Below, one piece after another: positions 1 through 7,487 of a DNA stretch of 64,000 bases. The notes beneath the pieces are model-generated. The model was not told where the DNA came from. It did not search any database and saw nothing but the letters and a program-made list of their open reading frames with translations. Source of the stretch: an uncultured Bacilli bacterium (GTDB taxonomy: Bacteria; Bacillota_I; Bacilli_A; RF39; UBA660); assembly GCA_934096945.1 (NCBI GenBank), contig CAKOND010000001.1:62001-126000 (forward strand), written 5' to 3'. The first letter of the stretch is position 1, and each line of letters opens with the position of its first letter. A program made the position numbers and the translations under genes.

Positions 1-4
1 ACAA

Positions 5-1099
5 ATGGAAATAATAGGTATAATTGCAGAATACAATCCATTTCACAATGGTCACATATATCATATAAACAAAATAAAAGAAACATATCCAGATTCAATA
101 ATTATTCTCATCTTAAATGGCTACTTTTTAGAACGTGGTGAAATATCCATACTTTCAAAAGAAAGTAAAACAAAAATCGCCCTAGAATATGGTGTAAATA
201 TAGTAACAGAACTTCCATTTATATATGGTACTCAATCAGCAGACACCTTCGCCGAAGCAAGCATCAAAATACTTAATAAATTTCATATAACTAAATTAAT
301 TTTTGGTAGTGAATGTAATAACATGCCTTTATTAAAAAAACTAGCTCAAAAACAACTAGATCCAACATTTGATACTTTAGTAAAAAAATATTTAGCTGAA
401 AAAACAAACTACCCGACTGCCATAGCTAAAGCAACTAATATAGATTTTATTTACAAACCAAACGACTTACTAGGCATATCATACATAAAAGGAATAATAA
501 AAAATAGTTTTAACATTACTCCAGAATGTATCAAAAGATCAAACGATTACCATGATATAACAAGTAATGGTGAAGTAATTAGTGCATCTAATATTAGAAA
601 TAAATTAAAGAATCACGAAGACATAACAAAATACTTACCTAAGAAAGTAATAAACGATTTAATAAGAATAGATAATGAAATATATTTTAAGCTATTAAAA
701 GCTAAAATAATATCATGTGATCAATTAGATAAATATTTAGATGTTGATGAAGGAATTGAATATAGATTAAAAAAATACATATTAAATGCAAATAGCATAG
801 ATGAATTTATAGATAAAATAAAAACAAAAAGGTACACATATAACAAAATAAACAGAATGTTTATCCATATACTCATGGGTCTTAAGAAAAACGAAGCTAA
901 AAATAACGAAGAATATCTTAGAATACTTGGATTTGATAATAAAGGAAAAAAATATTTAAATCAAATTAAAAACTCTATTAATTTTAAAAATACTAACATT
1001 TATAATTATGAACTAAAAGCAAGTCTCTTATATGACTTAATCAATAATACTAACACATATGAATTTGAAATAAAAAACAAGCCAATTATTAAACATTAG
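5..1099 (+). CDS. tmcAL: tRNA(Met) cytidine acetate ligase TmcAL
   Basis: 364 residues, the usual length for this family. It activates acetate with ATP and transfers it to the wobble cytidine (C34) of elongator tRNA-Met, giving ac4C, in the cytoplasm. The N-terminus has the nucleotidyltransferase signature EYNPFHNGH (residues 9-17, HxGH at 14-17) and, near residue 195, the ISASNIRNKL motif that matches the family's second nucleotide-binding loop. The N-terminus aligns with the family from the first residue, so the gene is probably complete, but the upstream region lies outside the window. It is the only plus-strand gene in the first 6.5 kb and converges on the CarD-like gene through a shared hairpin. 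Family assignment is firm; the function is by family. Confidence 0.93.
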   Translation: MEIIGIIAEYNPFHNGHIYHINKIKETYPDSIIILILNGYFLERGEISILSKESKTKIALEYGVNIVTELPFIYGTQSADTFAEASIKILNKFHITKLIFGSECNNMPLLKKLAQKQLDPTFDTLVKKYLAEKTNYPTAIAKATNIDFIYKPNDLLGISYIKGIIKNSFNITPECIKRSNDYHDITSNGEVISASNIRNKLKNHEDITKYLPKKVINDLIRIDNEIYFKLLKAKIISCDQLDKYLDVDEGIEYRLKKYILNANSIDEFIDKIKTKRYTYNKINRMFIHILMGLKKNEAKNNEEYLRILGFDNKGKKYLNQIKNSINFKNTNIYNYELKASLLYDLINNTNTYEFEIKNKPIIKH

Positions 1100-1110
1100 C
1101 TTGTTTTTTT
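1074..1110. terminator. Bidirectional terminator between tmcAL and the CarD-like gene
   Basis: AAACAAGC and GCTTGTTT are inverted around a short loop, with T-runs on both strands. The hairpin overlaps the ends of both converging genes. Confidence 0.75.
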
Positions 1111-1553
1111 AGTTTTTCAATTATATAATCCCTTACATCATCTGCATTCATATTCAAAACTATTCCAATTTCTTCATACAAATACTTCTCAGCTCTTTTG
1201 AAATATTCATCATCTATTTCACTTATTTTCTTATTATTAAATATTCTTATCTGATTTCTTAAATAAGTAGTTTTAATAATTTTTATCAAATCCTCATGAG
1301 TACCACTTTTCATAAGTTCTTTATAAACTTCTTCCATCTTCTTTTCATTACTACTATCGATTGCATCAATAAAAGGCATATCTTTAAGTAACATATTTAT
1401 TTCTTTTTTACTTATCAAATCTCTAAGCAAACTAGAATTTACAGGAACCTTATATTTAATACTCTCATCACTTATAGGAACTAAATTATAAATACCATTA
1501 TCATCATTTATAATTTTGCATACTTCCTTTCTATACACAACATACTTTTTCAT
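1089..1553 (-). CDS. CarD/CdnL-like transcriptional regulator
   Basis: About 154 residues. The N-terminal third (VVYRKEVCKI, then NLVPISDES, then KYKVPVNSSLLRDLISK) follows the CarD/TRCF RNA-polymerase-interaction fold: a short beta barrel, the conserved (K/M)VPV step and the 'LR.LIS' helix. The rest is helical, as expected for the DNA-contacting domain of CdnL proteins, which stabilise open complexes at promoters. I chose the ATG at 1553, preceded by GGGTG, over the in-frame GTG at 1562. It lies downstream of frr in the same direction. The usual glycine-rich start is only weakly conserved, so the family call is good but not certain. Confidence 0.7.
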   Translation of the reverse strand: MKKYVVYRKEVCKIINDDNGIYNLVPISDESIKYKVPVNSSLLRDLISKKEINMLLKDMPFIDAIDSSNEKKMEEVYKELMKSGTHEDLIKIIKTTYLRNQIRIFNNKKISEIDDEYFKRAEKYLYEEIGIVLNMNADDVRDYIIEKLKKQANV

Positions 1554-1631
1554 AAATTTCACCCATAAGTATATTCTACCACTTTTTAAACTTCTTTTCT
1601 AATATTTCAAGAAAAAAAGTATAACTTTTTA

Positions 1632-2159
1632 TTATACTTGCATTAATTCTTGTTCTTTTATCTTTATTTCATCATCAACTATTTTATTATACTTAGTAAT
1701 TAATTCTTGAATTTCTTCTAAATACATTTTTTCTTCATCTTCAGGATATTCTTCTTTTTTAATTTCATTATTAGCATCTTGTCTAATATTTCTAAGAGCA
1801 ACTTTTGCTTCTTCACCAATAGCTTTAGCTTGTTTAACATATTCTTTTCTTCTGTCTTCAGTAAGTTCTGGAATTGTTAGAATAATCATTTCTCCATTAT
1901 TAGTTGGTGCTATTCCTAAATTTGCTTCATTTATTGCTCTTTCAATATCTTTAAGTGTACTTCTATCAAAAGGCTTAACAAATAATTGTCTAGCTTCAGG
2001 AACAGTAATATTTGCAACACTTTGAATTGGTGTTGGTGCTCCATAGTAACTTACCATAATACCATTTAACATTGCAGGATTAGCTCTTCCTGCTCTAATA
2101 GTTGTAAGTTTATTCTTTAAACTTTCAATTGTTGACATCATCTTTTTTTCTGAATCCAT
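1632..2159 (-). CDS. frr: Ribosome recycling factor
   Basis: 175 residues, about ten shorter at the N-terminus than the usual 185. With EF-G it splits the post-termination ribosome. Diagnostic stretches are TIRAGRANPAMLNGI (residues ~21-35), the YYGAPTPIQSVANI hinge segment and the long C-terminal helix with TEDRRKEYVKQAK. The start is supported by AAAGGAG nine bases upstream. That ribosome site lies in the 13-base gap after the stop of the upstream membrane-protein gene, so the two are probably cotranscribed. The common neighbour pyrH is not here. Confidence 0.96.
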   Translation of the reverse strand: MDSEKKMMSTIESLKNKLTTIRAGRANPAMLNGIMVSYYGAPTPIQSVANITVPEARQLFVKPFDRSTLKDIERAINEANLGIAPTNNGEMIILTIPELTEDRRKEYVKQAKAIGEEAKVALRNIRQDANNEIKKEEYPEDEEKMYLEEIQELITKYNKIVDDEIKIKEQELMQV

Positions 2160-2172
2160 AAATTTTTCTCCT

Positions 2173-2937
2173 TTAATTCAATTCTATACTATCATTATAA
2201 TTAATTTTATTAGATTTTACAATAAAATTTATAACTATTTTCCCATTTTTACTAATACTTAAGGCTTTATCTATTCCATAAGTACCATTTTTAACATTAT
2301 TTACTGTATTTTCAATATCAATTACTCCGACCTCTCCATCAAGAACTTGAGTATCTTCAAGTCTTTTCTTTACCTTTTCTACAATTTTTTCTTCTGAAAT
2401 AAGAAATGCACTTAATAATTCCTCATTTGTTATAATACTACCATTATCTTTATTAATTACATATGATTTTATATTAATTGGTACACTACCATTTACACAA
2501 TTATAATCATAGTCTACGATAACAACACTTGCATAATAACTAAACTCCGTTATTTCATAATTTCGATAAGAAAAACTATATAAATCTTTTTCACATGTCA
2601 CATCCTCTGGTATTTCTTGTCCATCAACTTTAATCGCATTATTGCCAATCGTCTCAAGTTCACTATGAAGTTTACTATTTTCATCTTCCAAGCCTTTAAA
2701 ATTTAATATAATATCTTGTTTAAAAATATCATCAATTATTTCTACTGAATTATCAAGGTATATATAATCTTTCTTATTATTTATTCTTACTTCATTTTTA
2801 AGTTCCACAATACCTTTCTTTTTTTCTTCAGAAGGATTATTGATCATATACTTCATAAAAAAATACCCACCGACAATAAAAATCAAAAGAATAATTCCCA
2901 AAAATATTACACCAACTTTATTTTTTGTATTATCCAT
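2173..2937 (-). CDS. Membrane-anchored protein of unknown function
   Basis: 254 residues. One N-terminal membrane helix (about residues 8-31) follows a short charged cytoplasmic start, then a predicted extracytoplasmic domain. That domain has only two cysteines (in VTCEKDL and YDYNCVNG), which could form a disulfide. I recognise no family. It starts at an ATG behind AGGAG, nine bases after the stop of the thioredoxin-fold protein, and is followed at once by frr. The three genes 3555-1632 therefore look like one transcript. A role at the cell surface is inference from topology only. Confidence 0.6.
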   Translation of the reverse strand: MDNTKNKVGVIFLGIILLIFIVGGYFFMKYMINNPSEEKKKGIVELKNEVRINNKKDYIYLDNSVEIIDDIFKQDIILNFKGLEDENSKLHSELETIGNNAIKVDGQEIPEDVTCEKDLYSFSYRNYEITEFSYYASVVIVDYDYNCVNGSVPINIKSYVINKDNGSIITNEELLSAFLISEEKIVEKVKKRLEDTQVLDGEVGVIDIENTVNNVKNGTYGIDKALSISKNGKIVINFIVKSNKINYNDSIELN

Positions 2938-2946
2938 TTTTTACTC

Positions 2947-3555
2947 CTACTTACCTAAATATGCCAAAAAAGCATTTTTAATTTCATTTTCTTTATTTTC
3001 TTGACTTACACTATTCCAATAACCACTCGGCGTAACGCTTCCCTTAACAAAAGATGTTTCACTATCAAAAAGAATTACTTGATTATTATTTACTACCAAA
3101 AGTGATGGAGCATAAATATCTGCAACGCCTTTATCATTATACACAACATAATCATCTAAAGTCTTAACAATATCTTCATATGTTCCATTATTATCTTTTC
3201 TATTTTTAGAAAAATCATAATAATAAACTTCTTTTATTCCAACTTCTTTTGCTACTTTATTAACCATATAGGCATAATAATTAACCCACTCATTTTGGGT
3301 TCCAAATAAAACTATACCATCAGATCCTTTGGCAACCATTCTAGCATCTGTTGCATTAACATACTTAAAAACATTATCTTTAGAAACTAAACTAAATTCA
3401 CTAGCAAATCTTTCATTATCACTTATTTCTACTTTATAATTTTTTTTACCTAAATATATAAAACCATAAATAATAATACAAAAAAGAATTATGTAGATTA
3501 TCATTTGTGTTTTATTTTTAAATAACTTTTTATTTTTAATATTTAAATTTTCCAT
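2947..3555 (-). CDS. Membrane-anchored thioredoxin-fold-like protein lacking CxxC
   Basis: About 202 residues from the ATG at 3555, which has GGAG nine bases upstream; the longer frame to 3585 has no ribosome site. One N-terminal membrane helix is followed by a domain whose layout matches the anchored CPWC thioredoxin-like protein at 59580-60308. IVLFGTQNEWVNYYAYMVNKV sits where the other has IIYFGFASCPWCRN, then a 'KEVYYYDFSKNR' strand and a 'YAPSLLVVNNNQV' cis-proline-like loop. The active-site cysteines are replaced, so a redox role is unlikely; a binding or chaperone role is inference. Confidence 0.55.
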   Translation of the reverse strand: MENLNIKNKKLFKNKTQMIIYIILFCIIIYGFIYLGKKNYKVEISDNERFASEFSLVSKDNVFKYVNATDARMVAKGSDGIVLFGTQNEWVNYYAYMVNKVAKEVGIKEVYYYDFSKNRKDNNGTYEDIVKTLDDYVVYNDKGVADIYAPSLLVVNNNQVILFDSETSFVKGSVTPSGYWNSVSQENKENEIKNAFLAYLGK

Positions 3556-3635
3556 CAAACTACATCTCCATATATATTTTACCAAAATTTTTTCGCATTA
3601 TAAAGTAAACTTAACCTCAATATGTAAATTATTTG

Positions 3636-3660
3636 TCAAAAAAACAAGCTTAAGCTTGTT
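3636..3660 (-). terminator. Terminator of the 3650-4456 gene
   Basis: On the minus strand AACAAGC-TTAA-GCTTGTT is followed by a run of seven T. The hairpin overlaps the stop codon of the gene. Confidence 0.8.
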
Positions 3661-4456
3661 TAAAATCTACTAAAACATATTTATCATTATTTTTTTTATA
3701 AATGTAACTAAATTTAAAGAAGTCATCTTTATTATTACTAAATGCTTTTTCTAAATATTCTTCATCTGTCATGTTATTACCTTCTTCTTCATAATTTAGT
3801 ATTCTTTCAATATTTTTATCATTTGATAATGTTGTTGGTCCTATTTCATCCATATGCGCATATAATCCATAATATGTTATAACTAACTCACCATTTTCTA
3901 TACTTTTATCTTTTAATTTATAATTATAAATATAACCAAGATCAAAATCCACTAGAGCATCTGTACCAATTGTATTTTCATTATATACAAATTCATTTGT
4001 TTCTTTATTATATATAAATAAAGGTTCTTTATCATCTGCAAGTGTGTAATAATCTTTTGCTTGAAGATTTAAATCTGTTCCAAAAACATCTATTAATTTA
4101 TTTTTTAAGTCAATGTATTTTTTACTATTATATTTATTTTCTTCATCTTCAAAATTTAAAAGTCCCGCTACAAATAATTTTTGATCATTACTCAAATTAT
4201 TTAAATAACAACTCAAATTTTTTTCACCACTTTTTAAATAGTTATATAAAGCTGTATAGACATAACTACTTAAGTCAGCTACTTTTATATCGCTGGCATT
4301 AATTTCTTCATTTTTCTTTCCCTCATCTTTTTTCACTTCATTTTTAATAGTTTCTTTTTCACCAAAATGAGTTCCTATAAAATAACCACCAAGTCCTGAA
4401 AGCACCACACAAAACATCACAACTAAAGTTAAATAAAATGATCTGTTCTTATCCAT
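3650..4456 (-). CDS. Membrane-anchored protein of unknown function
   Basis: 268 residues from the ATG at 4456, which has GGAGATGG in front; the frame continues upstream to 4510 without a ribosome site and into the tsf terminator. An N-terminal membrane helix (about residues 7-29, with a GLGGYFIG tail) is followed by a Lys/Glu-rich linker and a predicted extracytoplasmic domain of about 200 residues rich in Tyr, Asn and Asp. No family recognised. It stands alone between the tsf terminator and its own terminator, so it is probably transcribed separately. Confidence 0.6.
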   Translation of the reverse strand: MDKNRSFYLTLVVMFCVVLSGLGGYFIGTHFGEKETIKNEVKKDEGKKNEEINASDIKVADLSSYVYTALYNYLKSGEKNLSCYLNNLSNDQKLFVAGLLNFEDEENKYNSKKYIDLKNKLIDVFGTDLNLQAKDYYTLADDKEPLFIYNKETNEFVYNENTIGTDALVDFDLGYIYNYKLKDKSIENGELVITYYGLYAHMDEIGPTTLSNDKNIERILNYEEEGNNMTDEEYLEKAFSNNKDDFFKFSYIYKKNNDKYVLVDFKQA

Positions 4457-4499
4457 AAATCCATCTCCTATTCTTTTTAATAGAATAACATAAATAAGA

Positions 4500-4530
4500 A
4501 AAAAAAGCAACCCACTATCAGGGTTACTTT
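4500..4530 (-). terminator. Terminator after rpsB-tsf
   Basis: On the minus strand GTAACCC and GGGTTGC pair around a short loop and run into eight T, immediately after the tsf stop. Confidence 0.85.
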
Positions 4531-4532
4531 AA

Positions 4533-5411
4533 TTAATTACCTTTCACTTGGTTCATTACTTCTTCAGCAAAGTTATCATTACGTTTTTCCATTCCTTCGC
4601 CTACTTCAAAGCGTACCATTTTTAGTATTTCTCCACCATTGTTAGCTACATATTTAGCAACTGATACATCACCATCTTTAATAAATGGTTGTTCAGCTAA
4701 ACATATTTCTTTATAGAATTTTTGAATTCTACCTTGAACCATTTTTTCAGCAATTTCTGCTGGTTTTCCTTCATTCATAGCTTGTTCTTTTAAAACATCT
4801 TTTTCATTATCTAAAACATCTGATGGAACATCACTAATATTTAAATAAAGTGGTTTCATAGCAGCTGCTTGCATTGCCACATCTTTGGCAATATCTTCAG
4901 ATGCACCTTTAACAACTGTTAACACAGCAATTTTTCCACCCATGTGAATATATGCACCAAAATGTTCATCATCTGCTTTAGTTAAAATTTCAAATCTTCT
5001 TAAAGATAATTTTTCACCAATTTTAGCAGTTTTATTAATAATTAATTCACCAATTGTACCTTCTTCAGTTTGAAGTTCTTTAGCTTCTTCAACAGTTTTA
5101 ACATCACTATTTAAAAGAGCTTTACCAATTGTATTAATCATTTCTTTAAATTCTTCATTTTTACTAACAAAGTCTGTTTCACTATTTACTTCTAGGATTA
5201 CAGCTTTATTTCCATCTACGTAAATATTTGCTAGTCCTTCTGCAGCAATTCTTGATTCTTTTTTAGCAGATTTAGCTATACCTTTTTCTCTTAGGTAGTT
5301 AACAGCTTCATCCATATTTCCATTTGTTTCTGCTAAAGCCTTTTTACAATCCATCATACCTGCTCCAGTAGCTTCACGTAAATCTTTAACCATACTTGCA
5401 GTTACTTCCAT
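4533..5411 (-). CDS. tsf: Translation elongation factor Ts
   Basis: 292 residues, normal length. EF-Ts is the nucleotide exchange factor of EF-Tu. The UBA-like N-terminus (VKDLREATGAGMMDCKKAL, residues ~8-26) and the core motif VSKNEEFKEM with the preceding EVNSETDFV are textbook. It starts 11 bases after the rpsB stop behind AGGAGG and ends at a strong terminator, so rpsB-tsf is a two-gene operon. Confidence 0.98.
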   Translation of the reverse strand: MEVTASMVKDLREATGAGMMDCKKALAETNGNMDEAVNYLREKGIAKSAKKESRIAAEGLANIYVDGNKAVILEVNSETDFVSKNEEFKEMINTIGKALLNSDVKTVEEAKELQTEEGTIGELIINKTAKIGEKLSLRRFEILTKADDEHFGAYIHMGGKIAVLTVVKGASEDIAKDVAMQAAAMKPLYLNISDVPSDVLDNEKDVLKEQAMNEGKPAEIAEKMVQGRIQKFYKEICLAEQPFIKDGDVSVAKYVANNGGEILKMVRFEVGEGMEKRNDNFAEEVMNQVKGN

Positions 5412-5422
5412 AAATATCCTCC

Positions 5423-6346
5423 TTATTCACTTAGTTTTGCAACTAATTCATCTTTTTTCATTGTTGAATAACCTTTAATACCAGCTTCTTTAGCTAATTT
5501 TTTAAGGTCTGCTAATGTCTTTCCATCAAGTTCATCAGCTTTTTCCATTTCTTTCATTTCTTCTAAAACTGTTTCATCAACTTTAACTTCTTCTGCTTTA
5601 GTATTATTAACTTCTTCTTTTGTAGATGCTTTTTTGTCGTCTTCAGTTACATAATCATCTAGTGGAAGTTCATTTGCTTCACAAATAGCATTTGTTAGAA
5701 CTCCTAACATAACTTTAATACTTCTTACAGCATCATCATTTCCTGGAATAACATAATCAACATCATCAGGATCACAGTTAGTATCAACTACACCAAATAC
5801 TGGAATATTTAACTTTCTAGCTTCTTTAATTGCATTGTATTCTTTCTTAGGGTCTACAATGATTAATGCTTGAGGAAGTTTATCCATTGCACGGATACCA
5901 CATAGTACTTTATTTAATTTTTCATATTCCTTTTTAAGTCCAACAACTTCTTTTTTAGGAAGTAAATCAAATGTACCATTCTTTTCCATTTCTTCGATTT
6001 CTTCAAGTCTTTTAACTCTTCTTCTAATTGTTCTGAAATTTGTAAGTGTTCCACCTAACCATCTTTCAGTTACATAGTAAGAATTACTTCTCATTGCTTC
6101 TTCTAAGCAAACTTCTTGTGCTTGTTTTCTAGTACCAACGAATAAGAATTTACCTCCATTACTAGCGATATTCTTAACTTCTTCGTAAGCTGCTTCTAAA
6201 CATGCTTTTGTTTTTTCTAAGTCGATAATATAAATATCATCCCTAGATGTAAAAATATACTCTTTCATTTTTGGATTCCATCTTTTTGTTTGATGTCCAA
6301 AATGAACTCCAGCTTCTAATAAATAACTCATAGAAACTACTGCCAT
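5423..6346 (-). CDS. rpsB: 30S ribosomal protein S2 with a C-terminal SAP/Rho-N-like tail
   Basis: 307 residues. Residues 1-228 are a standard S2 (LLEAGVHFGHQTKRWNPKM, RWLGGTLTNFRTI, VDTNCDPDDVDYVIPGNDDA). An acidic, repetitive linker follows (about 229-272). The final ~35 residues (LADLKKLAKEAGIKGYSTMK, then KDELVAKL) form a compact helix-extended-helix pattern like Rho N-terminal, SAP or HeH domains that touch nucleic acid. S2 is commonly about 230-260 residues, so this is a real extension in the same frame. The start has GGAGGG in front; the gene has its own promoter and a ~110-base leader. Confidence 0.96.
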   Translation of the reverse strand: MAVVSMSYLLEAGVHFGHQTKRWNPKMKEYIFTSRDDIYIIDLEKTKACLEAAYEEVKNIASNGGKFLFVGTRKQAQEVCLEEAMRSNSYYVTERWLGGTLTNFRTIRRRVKRLEEIEEMEKNGTFDLLPKKEVVGLKKEYEKLNKVLCGIRAMDKLPQALIIVDPKKEYNAIKEARKLNIPVFGVVDTNCDPDDVDYVIPGNDDAVRSIKVMLGVLTNAICEANELPLDDYVTEDDKKASTKEEVNNTKAEEVKVDETVLEEMKEMEKADELDGKTLADLKKLAKEAGIKGYSTMKKDELVAKLSE

Positions 6347-6456
6347 AAATTATTCCCTCCTTCGTTTTCAACTTCTTGATACTTCAACTTAACCCAACAC
6401 CTCTTCGGCACTCGATGGCTTAATCCATATCAATGTTTAATATTTGCATTTACAGC
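6347..6456 (-). promoter_or_regulatory. 5' leader of rpsB-tsf, candidate autoregulatory element
   Basis: The mapped promoter leaves a leader of about 110 bases before the S2 start. Around 6395-6420 it can fold as AGUGCC-GAAGA-GGUGUU, a wobble-rich hairpin extended by CC/GG pairs. S2 operons often carry leaders bound by S2 itself, so feedback control is a reasonable guess. The fold was drawn by eye and no Rfam family was matched. Confidence 0.35.
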
Positions 6457-6463
6457 ACTTAAA

Positions 6464-6492
6464 ATTCTACCAAAAATATTGCAATTTTACAA
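6464..6492 (-). promoter_or_regulatory. Promoter of rpsB-tsf
   Basis: Read on the minus strand: TTGTAA, a 17-base spacer, then TAGAAT, close to the sigma-A consensus. It lies back to back with the plus-strand promoter at 6556-6584. Confidence 0.7.
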
Positions 6493-6555
6493 GTACTTTT
6501 AGATAAATTATATGTTTTTTTACTAATTTTATCCTTTCAAAGAAAAAAATTTATA

Positions 6556-6584
6556 TTGTATAAACATTATTTATATGCTATACT
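6556..6584 (+). promoter_or_regulatory. Promoter of the PBECR-like gene
   Basis: TTGTAT, a 17-base spacer and TATACT. Transcription would begin near 6591, giving a leader of about 108 bases. The leader contains a long imperfect hairpin between about 6626 and 6693 (AATAAC...AGTATT against AATACT...GTTATT). There is no clear Shine-Dalgarno before the ATG at 6699, so the leader may control translation. Confidence 0.65.
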
Positions 6585-6698
6585 ACGAATATTGCTACTA
6601 GGGGCAAATAAATTTAACAGATCAAAAATAACAAGTACAGTATTGCCTAGATAATTATAGTCTAAAACATGTAATACTTAGAAAGTGTTATTTTTACT

Positions 6699-7247
6699 AT
6701 GATAGAAAATAATAAATTAATTAAATTTAGTGTCTCAAGAAAAGAAGAAATATTACAAAGGAAAAACAATGTTATTTGCAAAGATAGTGAAAAACTTGAA
6801 AAAATAATAAGAAGGTCTTTTAATCAAAAAGATGAAAATCAGAATATTTATATAGGAATTTTGCCGCAAGAATGTATAAATAAAATAAGTCAAACGCTAT
6901 CTAATATCAGGAAAGATAAAATTAAAGATGTTATTAATTGTGACAATGAATATGCATTAATTATTAGACAATCTGATATTAGACATATAAAAAAAGACAG
7001 TATGACAATTGATGATTGTGTTAATTATATTTTGATAGCTCCAGAAGTTGTCAAAAACTTTGATGCTGTATCTTTTTCAAAATACAATGAAAAAAATGGT
7101 CTTCGCTTTAAAAAAATAATAAAAGATATTACATATATTGTATTTTTAATAGTTTCAAATAAACGACAAACTTTTAGTATTCAGACCATATTTATGTCAA
7201 AAAATGATTACAAAAAAAAGAAATCTTATCTCCAAACTTTGCTGTAA
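6699..7247 (+). CDS. PBECR-like (barnase/EndoU/colicin E5/RelE-like) nuclease domain protein
   Basis: 182 residues. The C-terminal half follows the PBECR3-type pattern seen in phage and mobile-element nucleases: IIRQSDIRHIKK, a helix, ILIAPEVVKNFDAV ('ii..PD.v'), then GLRFKKIIKDITYIVFLIV and a final strand before FSIQTIFM. One conserved basic position of the HIxKRH segment is Asp here (HIKKDS). Family and nuclease activity are inferred from pattern only. The gene is a lone plus-strand unit with its own promoter and structured leader, between rpsB and ddl. Its last ~11 codons and stop lie inside the first copy of a tandem ~80-base repeat, so its original C-terminus may have been replaced. No protein antitoxin gene is adjacent. 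Confidence 0.55.
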   Translation: MIENNKLIKFSVSRKEEILQRKNNVICKDSEKLEKIIRRSFNQKDENQNIYIGILPQECINKISQTLSNIRKDKIKDVINCDNEYALIIRQSDIRHIKKDSMTIDDCVNYILIAPEVVKNFDAVSFSKYNEKNGLRFKKIIKDITYIVFLIVSNKRQTFSIQTIFMSKNDYKKKKSYLQTLL

Positions 7248-7292
7248 CCAGCTATTAAGCTTGCCGCAAAGACACGTCCGAAACGTATGGGG
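7213..7292. repeat. Tandem structured repeat, copy 1
   Basis: Eighty bases matching 7376-7455 at an offset of exactly 163 with three mismatches and no indels. By eye it folds as a closed junction. An outer stem joins AAAAGAAATC (7216-7225) to GATTTCTTTT (7297-7306), an inner stem CTTTGC pairs with GCAAAG, AGCT pairs with AGCT inside that, and a hairpin has the loop CCGAA. The end of the PBECR-like frame, including its stop, lies inside this copy. Confidence 0.8.
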
Positions 7293-7375
7293 TATCGATT
7301 TCTTTTATAACAAGATATTATCATACTTTGTAATTTATGTCAATTGTTTTGCTTTTAAAAATTGCTTTTTTAAGC

Positions 7376-7455
7376 AAAAAAAGAAATCTTATCTCCAAAC
7401 TTTGCTGTAACCAGCTATAAAGCTTGCCGCAAAGACACGTCCGAAGCGAATGGGG
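7376..7455. repeat. Tandem structured repeat, copy 2
   Basis: Second copy of the 80-base element. The inner stems are kept (CTTTGC/GCAAAG, AGCT/AGCT, a CGT...GCG hairpin with a U-G pair where copy 1 has U-A). The outer stem uses different partners (ATCTT 7386-7390 with AAGAT 7459-7463), so closure is maintained with changed sequence. It is followed by a GTCTTAA/TTAAGAC hairpin (7464-7484) and a T-run near 7495, which could end a plus-strand transcript. The copy could also be read as the 3' end of the ddl transcript. Confidence 0.8.
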
Positions 7456-7487
7456 CAAAAGATGTCTTAACTACACTTTAAGACAAA

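Noticed and set aside
6395..6420. Lysine riboswitch fragment in the rpsB leader
   Set aside because: TGCCGAAG resembles one short motif of that riboswitch, but the other conserved parts are missing and the gene is ribosomal.
7204..7410. 68-residue plus-strand frame across both repeats
   Set aside because: Its content is repeat sequence read out of frame, with no ribosome site; its end duplicates the last codons of the PBECR-like frame because of the repeat.
7213..7455. c-di-GMP-I (GEMM) riboswitch pair
   Set aside because: Tandem layout and GCAAAG recall GEMM, but the conserved 5' segment and tetraloop receptor are absent, and no gene lies downstream in the sense direction.
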